From: SZUA-254 sp964596065 | GTDB taxonomy: Bacteria > Bacteroidota > Ignavibacteria > UBA10030 > SZUA-254 | Length of the DNA: 22,056 nucleotides | Reading direction: 5' to 3' | Assembly: GCA_964596065.1 (NCBI GenBank) | Contig: CAZQSM010000038.1 | Span: forward strand, 1-22,056 | Shown here: positions 1 through 6,850 of the stretch, piece by piece | Layout: the number at the start of each line of letters is the position of its first letter | How positions within the stretch are numbered: the stretch's first letter is position 1 | The notes under the pieces: generated by a model | Told to the model about the DNA's origin: nothing | What the model saw: only the letters and a program-made list of their open reading frames with translations | The model's database searches: none | Program-made: the position numbers and the translations under genes

Positions 1-269
1 ACGTCAGCCCGTTCGAGAAGGGGAACATCAACAACCACGATCCGGTGCGCGACCGCAAGCTCCTCCTTCACCGGAAGGAAATCAGGAAGTTGATCGCCAA
101 GCTGGGCGAAAAGGGCCTGGCCCTGATCCCCCTCAGGATCTACTTCAAGCGGAACATCGCGAAAGTGGAAATCGGACTTTGCCGGGGTAAGAAAGCGTTC
201 GACAAGCGGGAAACGATCAAGAAGCGGGACGTCGAACGCCAGATCCGCCGCGATTTCGCCCGGTCCTGA
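1..269 (+). CDS. smpB: SsrA-binding protein SmpB (5' truncated)
   Basis: SmpB binds tmRNA and brings it to stalled ribosomes for trans-translation. The open frame runs in from the window edge (first full codon at base 3) and ends with TGA at 267-269. The visible C-terminal part has the family's conserved blocks: a SPFEKGNINNHDP stretch, the RKLLLHRKEIRKL helix, a GLALIPLRIYFK strand, and the basic tail with GKKAFDKRETIKKRD. This tail normally folds on the ribosome decoding centre. About 88 residues are visible of a usual 150-160, so the N-terminal half lies outside the window. The next gene starts 64 bases downstream on the same strand. Identification rests on strong motif similarity; the start cannot be assessed. 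Confidence 0.95.
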   Translation, partial: VSPFEKGNINNHDPVRDRKLLLHRKEIRKLIAKLGEKGLALIPLRIYFKRNIAKVEIGLCRGKKAFDKRETIKKRDVERQIRRDFARS

Positions 270-333
270 CGACCCGGTAGGCACCGCCGGTCAGGGCATC
301 ACCGAATCAGCCATTATCTTGAGGAATACGCCA

Positions 334-879
334 GTGTACGTCCCCCAGCGAATGTTTTTCACCAAAGGCGTCGGTCGTCACAAGGACTACCTGCAGTCGT
401 TCGAGCTGGCGCTCAGAGACGCGAAGATCGAAAAATGCAACCTGGTCACGGTCTCGAGCATCTACCCCCCCGCCTGCCGGCGGATCCCGACCGAGGACGG
501 GCTGAAAGTCCTGCAGCCGGGGCAGATCACCTTCGCGGTCATGGCCCGGAACGCGACGAACGAGCCCAACCGGCTCATCGCCGCGTCGATCGGCGTCGCG
601 ACGCCGGCCGACACCACGCAGTACGGATACCTCTCCGAACACCACCCGTTCGGGGAGACCGATGAGAAGGCTGGCGAATACGCGGAAGACCTGGCCGCGA
701 CCATGCTGGCCACGACGCTCGGCGTGGAGTTCGACCCGACCGTCGCCTGGGACGAACGCGAGAAGCAGTACAAGATGAGCGGGAAGATCGTCAAGACGTA
801 CAACATCACGCAGTCGGCCGAGGGGGACAAGAACGGCCTCTGGACGACCGTCATCGCGAGCGCGATCCTTCTCCCCTGA
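334..879 (+). CDS. pdaD: Pyruvoyl-dependent arginine decarboxylase (PvlArgDC)
   Basis: Converts arginine to agmatine and CO2, the first step of polyamine synthesis through agmatine. The family is made as a proenzyme that self-cleaves at a Ser-Ser bond to give a beta chain and an alpha chain with an N-terminal pyruvoyl group. Here the cleavage context is TVSSIYPP, Ser41-Ser42 counted from the chosen start. Other family blocks seen are FFTKGVGRHKDYL near the N terminus, ALRDAKIEK, and the C-terminal GLWTTVIASA. The length of about 181 aa is normal. I chose the GTG at 334 because GAGG (321-324) lies nine bases upstream; the TTG at 319 would overlap that site and add five residues absent from typical homologues. 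It is a single-gene unit behind smpB. Confidence 0.93.
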   Translation: MYVPQRMFFTKGVGRHKDYLQSFELALRDAKIEKCNLVTVSSIYPPACRRIPTEDGLKVLQPGQITFAVMARNATNEPNRLIAASIGVATPADTTQYGYLSEHHPFGETDEKAGEYAEDLAATMLATTLGVEFDPTVAWDEREKQYKMSGKIVKTYNITQSAEGDKNGLWTTVIASAILLP

Positions 880-1151
880 AGTCCGCCCGGCGCCGCGCCG
901 GATAAATTCGTCGAAGGAATCGAGCGGCGGAAGAACCGCCTCCCGATATTCGGCCCCCCACCCCCCAACCCCTTCGACGCTGATCCACTCTTCACCCGTG
1001 CCACCCCCGCTTCAAGGTGAACACGTCATCAATGTACGATCCCGCCCGCGCGTATTCAATGGGGTAATCCCCGGCTTCGGGGTCGAATGGTCGGATGGTA
1101 CGGAGGTGGGGCGGGCGGCCGGAACGGATCCGGCGCGAACGGCGGTGCCGG

Positions 1152-1877
1152 TCAGTTGGCGGGGGCGTGATACGAGGAGTAGGTGGCCATCACCCTGTCG
1201 ACGTAGCGGATGGTTTCCTTCCACCCCCCGAAGTATCCGTGCGGGGGACGGCCCTCCGGCCAGACGTGAGCGTGCAGCGAGGCGTACCGCCGGGAGAGGA
1301 GCGGAAGCACGTGCCGGACCGATGACCACGCTTCGGGGTCCTCGCCGAGGTAGGCGGCGAGTTCCTGGGCGTCATAGATGCGCGAGGGGCCGGCGTTGTA
1401 CGCGGCAAGCGCGAGGCTGCGCCGCGATCCGGGTTCGGCCGCCCGGAAGAGGTCGGAGAGTTTCGAGAAGTAGTAGATCCCCGCGCGGAGGTGCTCCGCG
1501 GGATGCGAGAGGTCGGACAGGTTCAACTCGGCCACGAGCTGCCTGCCGGTGGCCGGCATGATCTGGAGGAGGCCGAGGGCCCCGCGGGGACTCAACGCCG
1601 ACCGGTTGAACCGCGATTCGTTTTCGGCGATAGCCAGGACGAGACGGTAGTCGACGTCGTAGAGGCCTGAATATTCCCTCACCGACCGGTAGTCGTCAGT
1701 GTGGAGTTCACCCGGGACGGCCGGCTCGGCCGCACGCGCCTCGGGCCTCGGCGCGGAGGCGATCACCGAATATTCAAAAAACCTGTGGGAGGAGAGTGGA
1801 ATCATCAATACCGACGCGAGGAGGAGAATCGCGATACGGCCCTTGACGCTCCTGGAATATTTAAATAATGAGTAAAT
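1152..1877 (-). CDS. Lytic murein transglycosylase, SLT domain (exported)
   Basis: Cleaves the MurNAc-GlcNAc bond of peptidoglycan, forming 1,6-anhydro ends. The SLT (goose-lysozyme-like) domain shows the catalytic Glu in ENESRFNRSALS, followed by GALGLLQIMPATG and later LALAAYNAGPSRI, the three hallmark blocks. The only canonical start is TTG at 1808, but it falls inside the hydrophobic core of a signal peptide and has no ribosome site. In-frame codons upstream encode MYSLFKYSRSVKGR followed by IAILLLASVLMIPL, a proper signal peptide, and AAGGAG (1885-1890) sits seven bases before an ATT codon at 1877. I therefore place the start at ATT 1877; ACG at 1880 is the alternative. The gene is monocistronic with its own candidate promoter. 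Function is confident; the start is inference. Confidence 0.85.
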   Translation of the reverse strand: MYSLFKYSRSVKGRIAILLLASVLMIPLSSHRFFEYSVIASAPRPEARAAEPAVPGELHTDDYRSVREYSGLYDVDYRLVLAIAENESRFNRSALSPRGALGLLQIMPATGRQLVAELNLSDLSHPAEHLRAGIYYFSKLSDLFRAAEPGSRRSLALAAYNAGPSRIYDAQELAAYLGEDPEAWSSVRHVLPLLSRRYASLHAHVWPEGRPPHGYFGGWKETIRYVDRVMATYSSYHAPAN

Positions 1878-1884
1878 CGTGAAT

Positions 1885-1890
1885 CTCCTT
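1885..1890 (-). promoter_or_regulatory. Ribosome binding site that decides the transglycosylase start
   Basis: AAGGAG on the minus strand, with no ATG, GTG or TTG at usable distance in any frame leading into the SLT gene. The codon seven bases downstream is ATT (1877-1875), and ACG (1880-1878) is four bases downstream. Both are in frame with the transglycosylase, so initiation at one of them is suggested. Confidence 0.5.
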
Positions 1891-1967
1891 CAGAATGCCT
1901 CAAGGCGTACACCTACCCACGCGGGAAAGTGGGCTAAAATACGCAGATTACGAATGGTAAGTAGATG

Positions 1968-1996
1968 AATATATGGAACCGGAGGGAGACCGGCAA
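1968..1996 (-). promoter_or_regulatory. Candidate promoter of the transglycosylase gene
   Basis: Minus strand: TTGCCG (1991-1996), 17 bases, then TATATT (1968-1973). The -10 and spacing match those in front of alr, atpD and aspA in this window. A leader of roughly 80 bases would precede the ATT start at 1877. Confidence 0.45.
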
Positions 1997-2007
1997 GGAA
2001 GCCGGTC
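1988..2007 (-). terminator. Hairpin after the alr-manC-rlpA operon
   Basis: Perfect seven-base-pair stem GACCGGC/GCCGGTC with a six-base loop, 22 bases past the rlpA stop. On the minus strand it is followed by a C/T-rich stretch (TCCCTCC) rather than a clean T run, so it is a weak or factor-assisted terminator at best. It overlaps the candidate -35 of the next gene. Confidence 0.4.
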
Positions 2008-2028
2008 ACAGCAGAGGTGCCAGAATCT

Positions 2029-2493
2029 TCAAGGTTTGCGGGGATTGGTCGCCGGACCCGTCGTATCCGGCCCGAATTCGATGACTTCAAGGAGGACGCG
2101 GGCGGTGCCGGGGCCGAGCATCCCGATCGCCTTCGCTCCGGCGAGGGAGAGGTCGATGATCCGTCCTTCGACGAACGGACCCCGATCGTTGACGCGCACA
2201 ACCACGGAGGAGCCGTTGTCCAGGTTGGTGACCTTCAGCCTGGTATTGAACGGCAGCGCCTTGTGGGCCGCGGTCAGCGCGTTCATGTCGAACGTTTCCC
2301 CGTTGGACGTCTTCCTGCCGTGGAACTCGTCCGCGTAATACGACGCGTATCCTTCCTCGCGGGCGAAATAGGGCCCACCGGTCACCACGCGGACGACGGG
2401 CGAGGCGGTGAACCTCGGCGAGGAGCCGGTGCAGGCCGAGAGGCCCAGCGCCGCCGCGAGGGCCGCCGCCCCGACCGCGAAGCCTCGCGTCAC
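2029..2493 (-). CDS. rlpA: RlpA-like septal ring lipoprotein (double-psi beta-barrel)
   Basis: RlpA proteins are outer-membrane lipoproteins; in Pseudomonas the enzyme is a lytic transglycosylase acting on denuded glycan strands at the septum. Residues 1-21 form a lipoprotein signal peptide ending in the lipobox LSAC (Cys21). The double-psi beta-barrel follows, with GYASYYADEFHGRKTSNGE, then FNTRLKVTNLDNGSSVVVRV, the acidic NDRGPF motif and IIDLS. No SPOR domain follows, so at 154 aa it is the short form. The GTG start at 2493 overlaps the manC stop by four bases (GTGA), indicating translational coupling. It is the last gene of alr-manC-rlpA. Enzymatic activity in this species is not proven. 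Confidence 0.9.
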   Translation of the reverse strand: MTRGFAVGAAALAAALGLSACTGSSPRFTASPVVRVVTGGPYFAREEGYASYYADEFHGRKTSNGETFDMNALTAAHKALPFNTRLKVTNLDNGSSVVVRVNDRGPFVEGRIIDLSLAGAKAIGMLGPGTARVLLEVIEFGPDTTGPATNPRKP

Positions 2494-3578
2494 AGGAAAT
2501 CCGTCATCTGTTTGCGCCGCAGGTAATCGACGACCTCCTTCACGTTCTGTGACTCCCCGCGCCGGCAGACGAGGATGGCGTTGTCCGACGCGATGATGAT
2601 CAGGTCCTCCACGTCGACCGCCGCGACGATCTTGTCGCCGGAGTGGATAAGGGTGTTTTTCGAATTATGGAGGACCGCCTTGCCCGAGACCGAATTCCCG
2701 TCGGGGTCCTTTCCGGAGATCCGGTAGACCTCGTCCCAGGAACCGACATCGCTCCACCCGAACTGGCCCCGGAGCACGAAGACCTCGCTCGCCTTTTCCA
2801 TCACCCCGTAATCGATGGAGATCCCCCTGATCATCCGGTACCCTGTCTCCACCGCCTGGTCCAGCATGTCGGTGCCGATGGTGGCGTCGATCTTGTCGAG
2901 CTCGTCGGCGAGCTCCGGGAGCGACTTCCGGATCTCGCGGAGAATGACGTCCACCTTCCAGATGAACATCCCGCTGTTCCAGAGGAAATCGCCGCTCTCG
3001 AGGAACTTCTGCGCGGCTTCCCGGTTCGGCTTTTCGGCGAAGGTCTTGACCTTGTGGACGCCGCGCGCGAAATAGGGGTTGGAACCGTCGTCCTCGTCCA
3101 CCACCTGGATGTAGCCGTAGCCGGTTTCCGGCCGGGAGGGGTGGATGCCGATCGTGATCAGCTTCGACGATTCGTAGGCCACCCAGATAGCGAGGCTCAG
3201 CACCCTCCGGAATTCGTCCTCGTCCCTCATCAGGTGGTCGGCCGGGAGGACGACCATCACCGCGTCGGGGTCCCTCCTCCTGATGAAGAGCGCGGCGAGG
3301 CCGATGCAGGGCGCGGTGTTCCTGCCGATCGGCTCCACGATGATGTTCTCGGACGGGAGCTGCGGGAGCTGTTTGGCGACCGTCGGTTTCTGGAGCTTGC
3401 TCGTGACGATGAGGATCTTCGAGGGTTCGATGACGTTGGAGACCCTGGCGACCGTATTCTGGATCATCGTCCCCTTGTTGACGATTTCCAGGAGCTGCTT
3501 GGGCGTTTTCTCCGTGCTCCTGGGCCAGAATCTCGACCCCACCCCGCCCGCCATGATCACCGCGTAGACATTCGGCAT
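2490..3578 (-). CDS. manC: Mannose-1-phosphate guanylyltransferase
   Basis: Makes GDP-mannose from mannose-1-phosphate and GTP in the cytoplasm, a precursor for surface polysaccharides and glycoconjugates. The N terminus has the nucleotidyltransferase signature MAGGVGSRFWP (residues 9-19) followed by TPKQ. Later blocks are VLPADHLM, ETGYGYIQ, FAEKPNREAA, WNSGMFIWK, IDYGVMEKA and FGWSDVGSWDE, all typical of type II GDP-mannose pyrophosphorylases. At 362 aa it has only the transferase domain, without the C-terminal phosphomannose isomerase domain of bifunctional enzymes. I chose the ATG at 3578 because the family begins just before MAGG; the open frame extends upstream without family similarity. 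It starts five bases after the alr stop and overlaps rlpA. Confidence 0.95.
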   Translation of the reverse strand: MPNVYAVIMAGGVGSRFWPRSTEKTPKQLLEIVNKGTMIQNTVARVSNVIEPSKILIVTSKLQKPTVAKQLPQLPSENIIVEPIGRNTAPCIGLAALFIRRRDPDAVMVVLPADHLMRDEDEFRRVLSLAIWVAYESSKLITIGIHPSRPETGYGYIQVVDEDDGSNPYFARGVHKVKTFAEKPNREAAQKFLESGDFLWNSGMFIWKVDVILREIRKSLPELADELDKIDATIGTDMLDQAVETGYRMIRGISIDYGVMEKASEVFVLRGQFGWSDVGSWDEVYRISGKDPDGNSVSGKAVLHNSKNTLIHSGDKIVAAVDVEDLIIIASDNAILVCRRGESQNVKEVVDYLRRKQMTDFL

Positions 3579-3583
3579 GGTGT

Positions 3584-4714
3584 TCAATTCCCTTCTGTTG
3601 AGTGGACGATCCTGGGCACCCTGGCCGCGATGCCGGTGAGAATTTCGTACGGTATCGTTCCGACCGCATCGGAAAGGTCCCACGCCGAGATCTGCGCGCC
3701 GCCGTCCGCCCCGATGAGCGTCACGTCGTCGCCGACGTGGAGGGCGGCGTCCATCCCGACATCGATCATCAGCTGGTCCATGCACACCGTCCCCACGACG
3801 GGGTACGGCTTGCCGCCGATGAGGACGTTCGCGGCGTTGCCGAGCCGCCTCGGGTATCCGTCGCCGTAGCCGACCGGGACCGTGGCGATCCTCGTCGCGC
3901 GCGGGGTGACGTATTTTCGCCCGTAGCTCACGGATGTCCCGGCCCCCACCTCCTTCATGAAGACGATGTTTGACCGGAGGGAGAGGACGGGCCGCAGGGG
4001 AACGCTCCGTTGCGTTTCCTTCGAGGGGTACACCCCGTAGAGCATGATGCCCGGCCGGACCATGGTGTGGTACGACCCGGGGATGTCGAGCAGGGCGCCG
4101 CTGTTCGCGATATGGATATAGGGAATGTCATGTCCGGCCCTCCGGGCGCCCGCGACGACCGAGTCGAATCGCCGCAGCTGTTCGAACGCGAACGACTTGT
4201 CGGCCTCGTCGGCCGTCGCGAGATGGCTGTAGAGCCCCTTGACGGCGATGCCCTTCAGTCCGGCGACCTCGTCGATGAACCGGGCGGCGTTCGCCGGTTT
4301 GACGCCGATCCTCTCCATCCCGGTGTCGATCTTCAGGTGGACGTCGGCCTTCGCCCCGCCCCCGGCGGCCGCGACGGCCTCGTCGATCCGCCGGGCGATC
4401 TCCACGGACGATACGGTGACGTCGAGCCGGTGTTGCAGGAAGTCGCTGACCTGGCGGCCGAGCACGCCGCCGAGGACGAGGATGGGGCGGGTGATCCCCG
4501 CCTTGCGGAGCGCGATCCCCTCCTCAGCGAACCCGACGCCGAGATAGTCGATCCCGAACCGGACCAGCGCCTTCGCGACCTCGATGATGCCGTGGCCGTA
4601 GGCGTTCGCCTTGACGATCCCCATGATCCTCACGTCGGGGCCCACGCGCTTCCGCACGCCTTCGTAATTGAACCTGAGCGCCCTCAGGTCGATCTCGGCC
4701 CTCGTCACCCGCAT
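3584..4714 (-). CDS. alr: Alanine racemase
   Basis: PLP-dependent interconversion of L- and D-alanine, which supplies D-Ala for peptidoglycan. The PLP lysine is Lys35 in IVKANAYGHG. Other signatures are KIDTGMERIG, GLYSHLATAD, IHIANSGALLD, MVRPGIMLYG, SYGRKYVTP, the VPVGYGDGYPRR block with the second catalytic Tyr, and VVGTVCMDQLMIDV. At 376 aa the length is normal for a stand-alone enzyme, and no MurF-type fusion is present. The ATG at 4714 is preferred (AGGA seven bases upstream) over the GTG at 4732, which has no ribosome site. It is the first gene of alr-manC-rlpA. Confidence 0.96.
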   Translation of the reverse strand: MRVTRAEIDLRALRFNYEGVRKRVGPDVRIMGIVKANAYGHGIIEVAKALVRFGIDYLGVGFAEEGIALRKAGITRPILVLGGVLGRQVSDFLQHRLDVTVSSVEIARRIDEAVAAAGGGAKADVHLKIDTGMERIGVKPANAARFIDEVAGLKGIAVKGLYSHLATADEADKSFAFEQLRRFDSVVAGARRAGHDIPYIHIANSGALLDIPGSYHTMVRPGIMLYGVYPSKETQRSVPLRPVLSLRSNIVFMKEVGAGTSVSYGRKYVTPRATRIATVPVGYGDGYPRRLGNAANVLIGGKPYPVVGTVCMDQLMIDVGMDAALHVGDDVTLIGADGGAQISAWDLSDAVGTIPYEILTGIAARVPRIVHSTEGN

Positions 4715-4750
4715 CTCAACGTCCTGCTCCACCCCGGATTTTTCGGATTG

Positions 4751-4779
4751 AATATACTTTCAATTGCCAACAAATCCAA
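4751..4779 (-). promoter_or_regulatory. Candidate promoter of alr-manC-rlpA
   Basis: Minus strand: TTGGAT (4774-4779), 17 bases, TATATT (4751-4756), in the only AT-rich stretch between alr and the atpC terminator. The leader would be about 30 bases. Confidence 0.5.
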
Positions 4780-4792
4780 CGGCGCGAGCCGG

Positions 4793-4829
4793 AAACAAAA
4801 AACCCACCCGACCTGGCGGATCGGGTGGG
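4793..4829 (-). terminator. Intrinsic terminator of atpD-atpC
   Basis: Minus strand: perfect nine-base-pair stem CCCACCCGA/TCGGGTGGG (4821-4829 with 4803-4811), nine-base loop, then TTTTTTGTTT. It lies 22 bases beyond the atpC stop and separates that operon from the alr promoter. Confidence 0.88.
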
Positions 4830-4850
4830 CGGACGCCGGGGTCCCGGCGT

Positions 4851-5261
4851 TCAATTCCGGGAGGAAACGTTCAGGCGGTTCAGCGCCCTCGCGAGGGCGA
4901 GCCGCGCCCGTTCCACGTCGAGCCCGGGGTCGCGTTCCGCGAGCCGCTGTTTCGCCCTGTCGCGCGCGGCCGCGGCGCGCGCCGCGTCGATCTCGTCGCG
5001 CCGCTCCGCCGATTCCGCCATCAGGGTCACGCGGTTCTCCCTGACCTGCACGACGCCGCCGGAGGTCGCGTAGAGCGTCTCGCTCCCCTGCGGGTCCCGG
5101 ACGGCCACCTCGCCGACGCCGATGCCCGCCAGCAGCGGGGCGTGGTCGACCAGGACCTGAAATCCCCCCTCGACGCCCGGGGCGCTGAAACTCACCGCCT
5201 CGCCGTTGAACACGACCCGCTTCGGCGTGACGATCTCCAGCTTGAACGATTTGCCGGGCAT
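4851..5261 (-). CDS. atpC: ATP synthase F1 epsilon subunit
   Basis: Epsilon is part of the rotor stalk of F1, links gamma to the c-ring and can inhibit ATP hydrolysis. The N-terminal beta-sandwich begins KLEIVTPKRVVFNGEAVS and has the conserved GGFQVLVDHAPLLAGIGVG block; ATSGGVVQVRENRVTLMAE follows. The C-terminal helical hairpin (about residues 85-136) is Ala/Arg-rich, as expected. The length of 136 aa is normal. It starts seven bases after the atpD stop and is followed by a strong terminator, so atpD-atpC is a two-gene operon. No other F1Fo genes are in the window; separation of atpDC from the main cluster is known in green sulfur bacteria and relatives. Confidence 0.95.
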   Translation of the reverse strand: MPGKSFKLEIVTPKRVVFNGEAVSFSAPGVEGGFQVLVDHAPLLAGIGVGEVAVRDPQGSETLYATSGGVVQVRENRVTLMAESAERRDEIDAARAAAARDRAKQRLAERDPGLDVERARLALARALNRLNVSSRN

Positions 5262-5268
5262 CGCGCGC

Positions 5269-6675
5269 TCAGGCCGCCTCTTTCTTGTGGCGCTCGACCA
5301 CCTCGTCGATGGTCCCCATCATGTAGAAGTAGTTCTCGGGGATGTGGTCGCACTCGCCGTCGATGATCGCCTTGAAGCCGCGGATCGTCTCCTCGAGCTT
5401 GACGTACTTTCCGGGGATCCCGGTGAACTGTTCCGCGACGAAGAACGGCTGGGAAAGGAACTTCTGGATCTTCCGCGCCCGGGAAACGGTCCGCTTGTCG
5501 TCATCGGAGAGCTCGTCCATCCCGAGGATGTTGATGATGTCCTGGAGGTCCTTGTACGTCTGCAGGATCTCCTTCACGCGCTTGGCGACGCCGTAGTGCT
5601 CCTCGCCGAGCGTCTCGGGTTCGAGGATCCTGGAGGTGGAATCGAGCGGATCCACCGCCGGGTAGATGCCGAGTTCGGCGATCTGCCGGCTGAGCACGGT
5701 GGTGGCGTCGAGATGGCTGAAGGTCGTCGCGGGCGCGGGGTCCGTCAGGTCGTCGGCGGGCACGTAGATGGCCTGCACCGAGGTGATCGAGCCCTTGTTG
5801 GTGGAGGTGATCCGCTCCTGGAGCTCGCCCATCTCCGTCCCGAGCGTCGGCTGGTATCCGACGGCCGACGGCATGCGCCCGAGGAGCGCGGAGACTTCCG
5901 AGCCGGCCTGGACGAACCGGAAAATGTTGTCGATGAACAGGAGCACGTCCTTCCCCTCGTCGTCGCGGAAATATTCCGCCATCGTGAGCGCCGTGAGCGC
6001 GACACGCTGCCGCGCGCCCGGCGGCTCGTTCATCTGTCCGAAGACGAGCGCAGTCTTGTCGAGCACCCCCGACTCCTTCATCTCGACCCAGAGGTCGTTC
6101 CCCTCGCGCGTACGTTCGCCGACGCCGCCGAAGACCGAGTATCCGCCGTGGTGCGTCGCGATGTTGTGGATCAACTCCATGATGACGACCGTCTTGCCGA
6201 CGCCGGCGCCGCCGAAGAGACCGGTTTTCCCCCCCTTCGAATAGGGCTCGAGGAGGTCGATGACCTTGATGCCGGTCTCGAACATCTCCTTCTTCGTGCT
6301 GAGGGTGTCGAACGCGGGGGCGGAGCGGTGGATCGGGTACATCGTCTTGCTCTCGACCGGGGGAAGCGCGTCGATCCCCTTCCCGATCACGTTGATCAGC
6401 CGGCCCAGCGTGTTCGGCCCGACCGGGACCATGATCGGCGATCCGGTGTCGATGACCTTCATTCCGCGCACCAGGCCGTCGGTGGAGTCCATCGCTACGG
6501 TTCTGACGCGTTCCTCGCCAAGGTGCTGCTGCACCTCGCAGACGAGTTCTTCGTCCACGCCCTCGATGTTCTTCCGGGGGATGCGGACCGCGTTGAGGAT
6601 GGAGGGGAGTTTTCCCCCCGCGAAGTCGACGTCGACGACCGGACCGATAACCTGTATGATCTTGCCTTCGTTCAT
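5269..6675 (-). CDS. atpD: ATP synthase F1 beta subunit
   Basis: Catalytic subunit of F1. The Walker A motif GGAGVGKT lies at residues 155-162. Further blocks are GERTREGNDLW, the Walker B-type LLFIDNIFRF, the alpha/beta signature PAVDPLDSTSRI, and the DELSEED-type loop DELSDDDK. The ATG at 6675 gives the standard N terminus MNEGKIIQVIGPVVDVDF and 468 aa, and has AAGGAA five bases upstream. The frame stays open further upstream, but that extension has no family similarity and crosses the promoter. It is co-transcribed with atpC. Confidence 0.98.
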   Translation of the reverse strand: MNEGKIIQVIGPVVDVDFAGGKLPSILNAVRIPRKNIEGVDEELVCEVQQHLGEERVRTVAMDSTDGLVRGMKVIDTGSPIMVPVGPNTLGRLINVIGKGIDALPPVESKTMYPIHRSAPAFDTLSTKKEMFETGIKVIDLLEPYSKGGKTGLFGGAGVGKTVVIMELIHNIATHHGGYSVFGGVGERTREGNDLWVEMKESGVLDKTALVFGQMNEPPGARQRVALTALTMAEYFRDDEGKDVLLFIDNIFRFVQAGSEVSALLGRMPSAVGYQPTLGTEMGELQERITSTNKGSITSVQAIYVPADDLTDPAPATTFSHLDATTVLSRQIAELGIYPAVDPLDSTSRILEPETLGEEHYGVAKRVKEILQTYKDLQDIINILGMDELSDDDKRTVSRARKIQKFLSQPFFVAEQFTGIPGKYVKLEETIRGFKAIIDGECDHIPENYFYMMGTIDEVVERHKKEAA

Positions 6676-6726
6676 GAATTTCCTTAAACGGTTGACATCA
6701 AGGGGGAAAACCGGAAATGCGGTGAT

Positions 6727-6755
6727 AATATAGGGATTCCGGGCATCAGATGCAA
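6727..6755 (-). promoter_or_regulatory. Candidate promoter of atpD-atpC
   Basis: Minus strand: TTGCAT (6750-6755), 17 bases, TATATT (6727-6732). The leader to the atpD ATG would be about 45 bases. The -10 is identical to those before alr, aspA and the transglycosylase. Confidence 0.55.
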
Positions 6756-6850
6756 TGTGTATCCTGTCGGGATGGATACGACATCCCCGCCGAACCCCGA
6801 CGGGAGGAGGTTCATCGCACAGCCGACGAAGCCCGTGGCCGCCGGGAATT

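Noticed and set aside
887..901. Hairpin CCGGCG/CGCCGG after the arginine decarboxylase, considered as a terminator
   Set aside because: Stem of six pairs with no T run after it; such GC palindromes occur by chance in this composition.
998..1561. 187-aa plus-strand open frame in and beyond the 880-1151 gap
   Set aside because: Very Arg-rich, no ribosome site or family, and mostly antisense to the transglycosylase.
2643..3869. 408-aa plus-strand open frame
   Set aside because: Antisense shadow of manC and alr, caused by high GC; Asp/Arg/Pro-rich with no domain.
5206..6687. 493-aa plus-strand open frame
   Set aside because: Antisense of atpD, which is unmistakable on the other strand.
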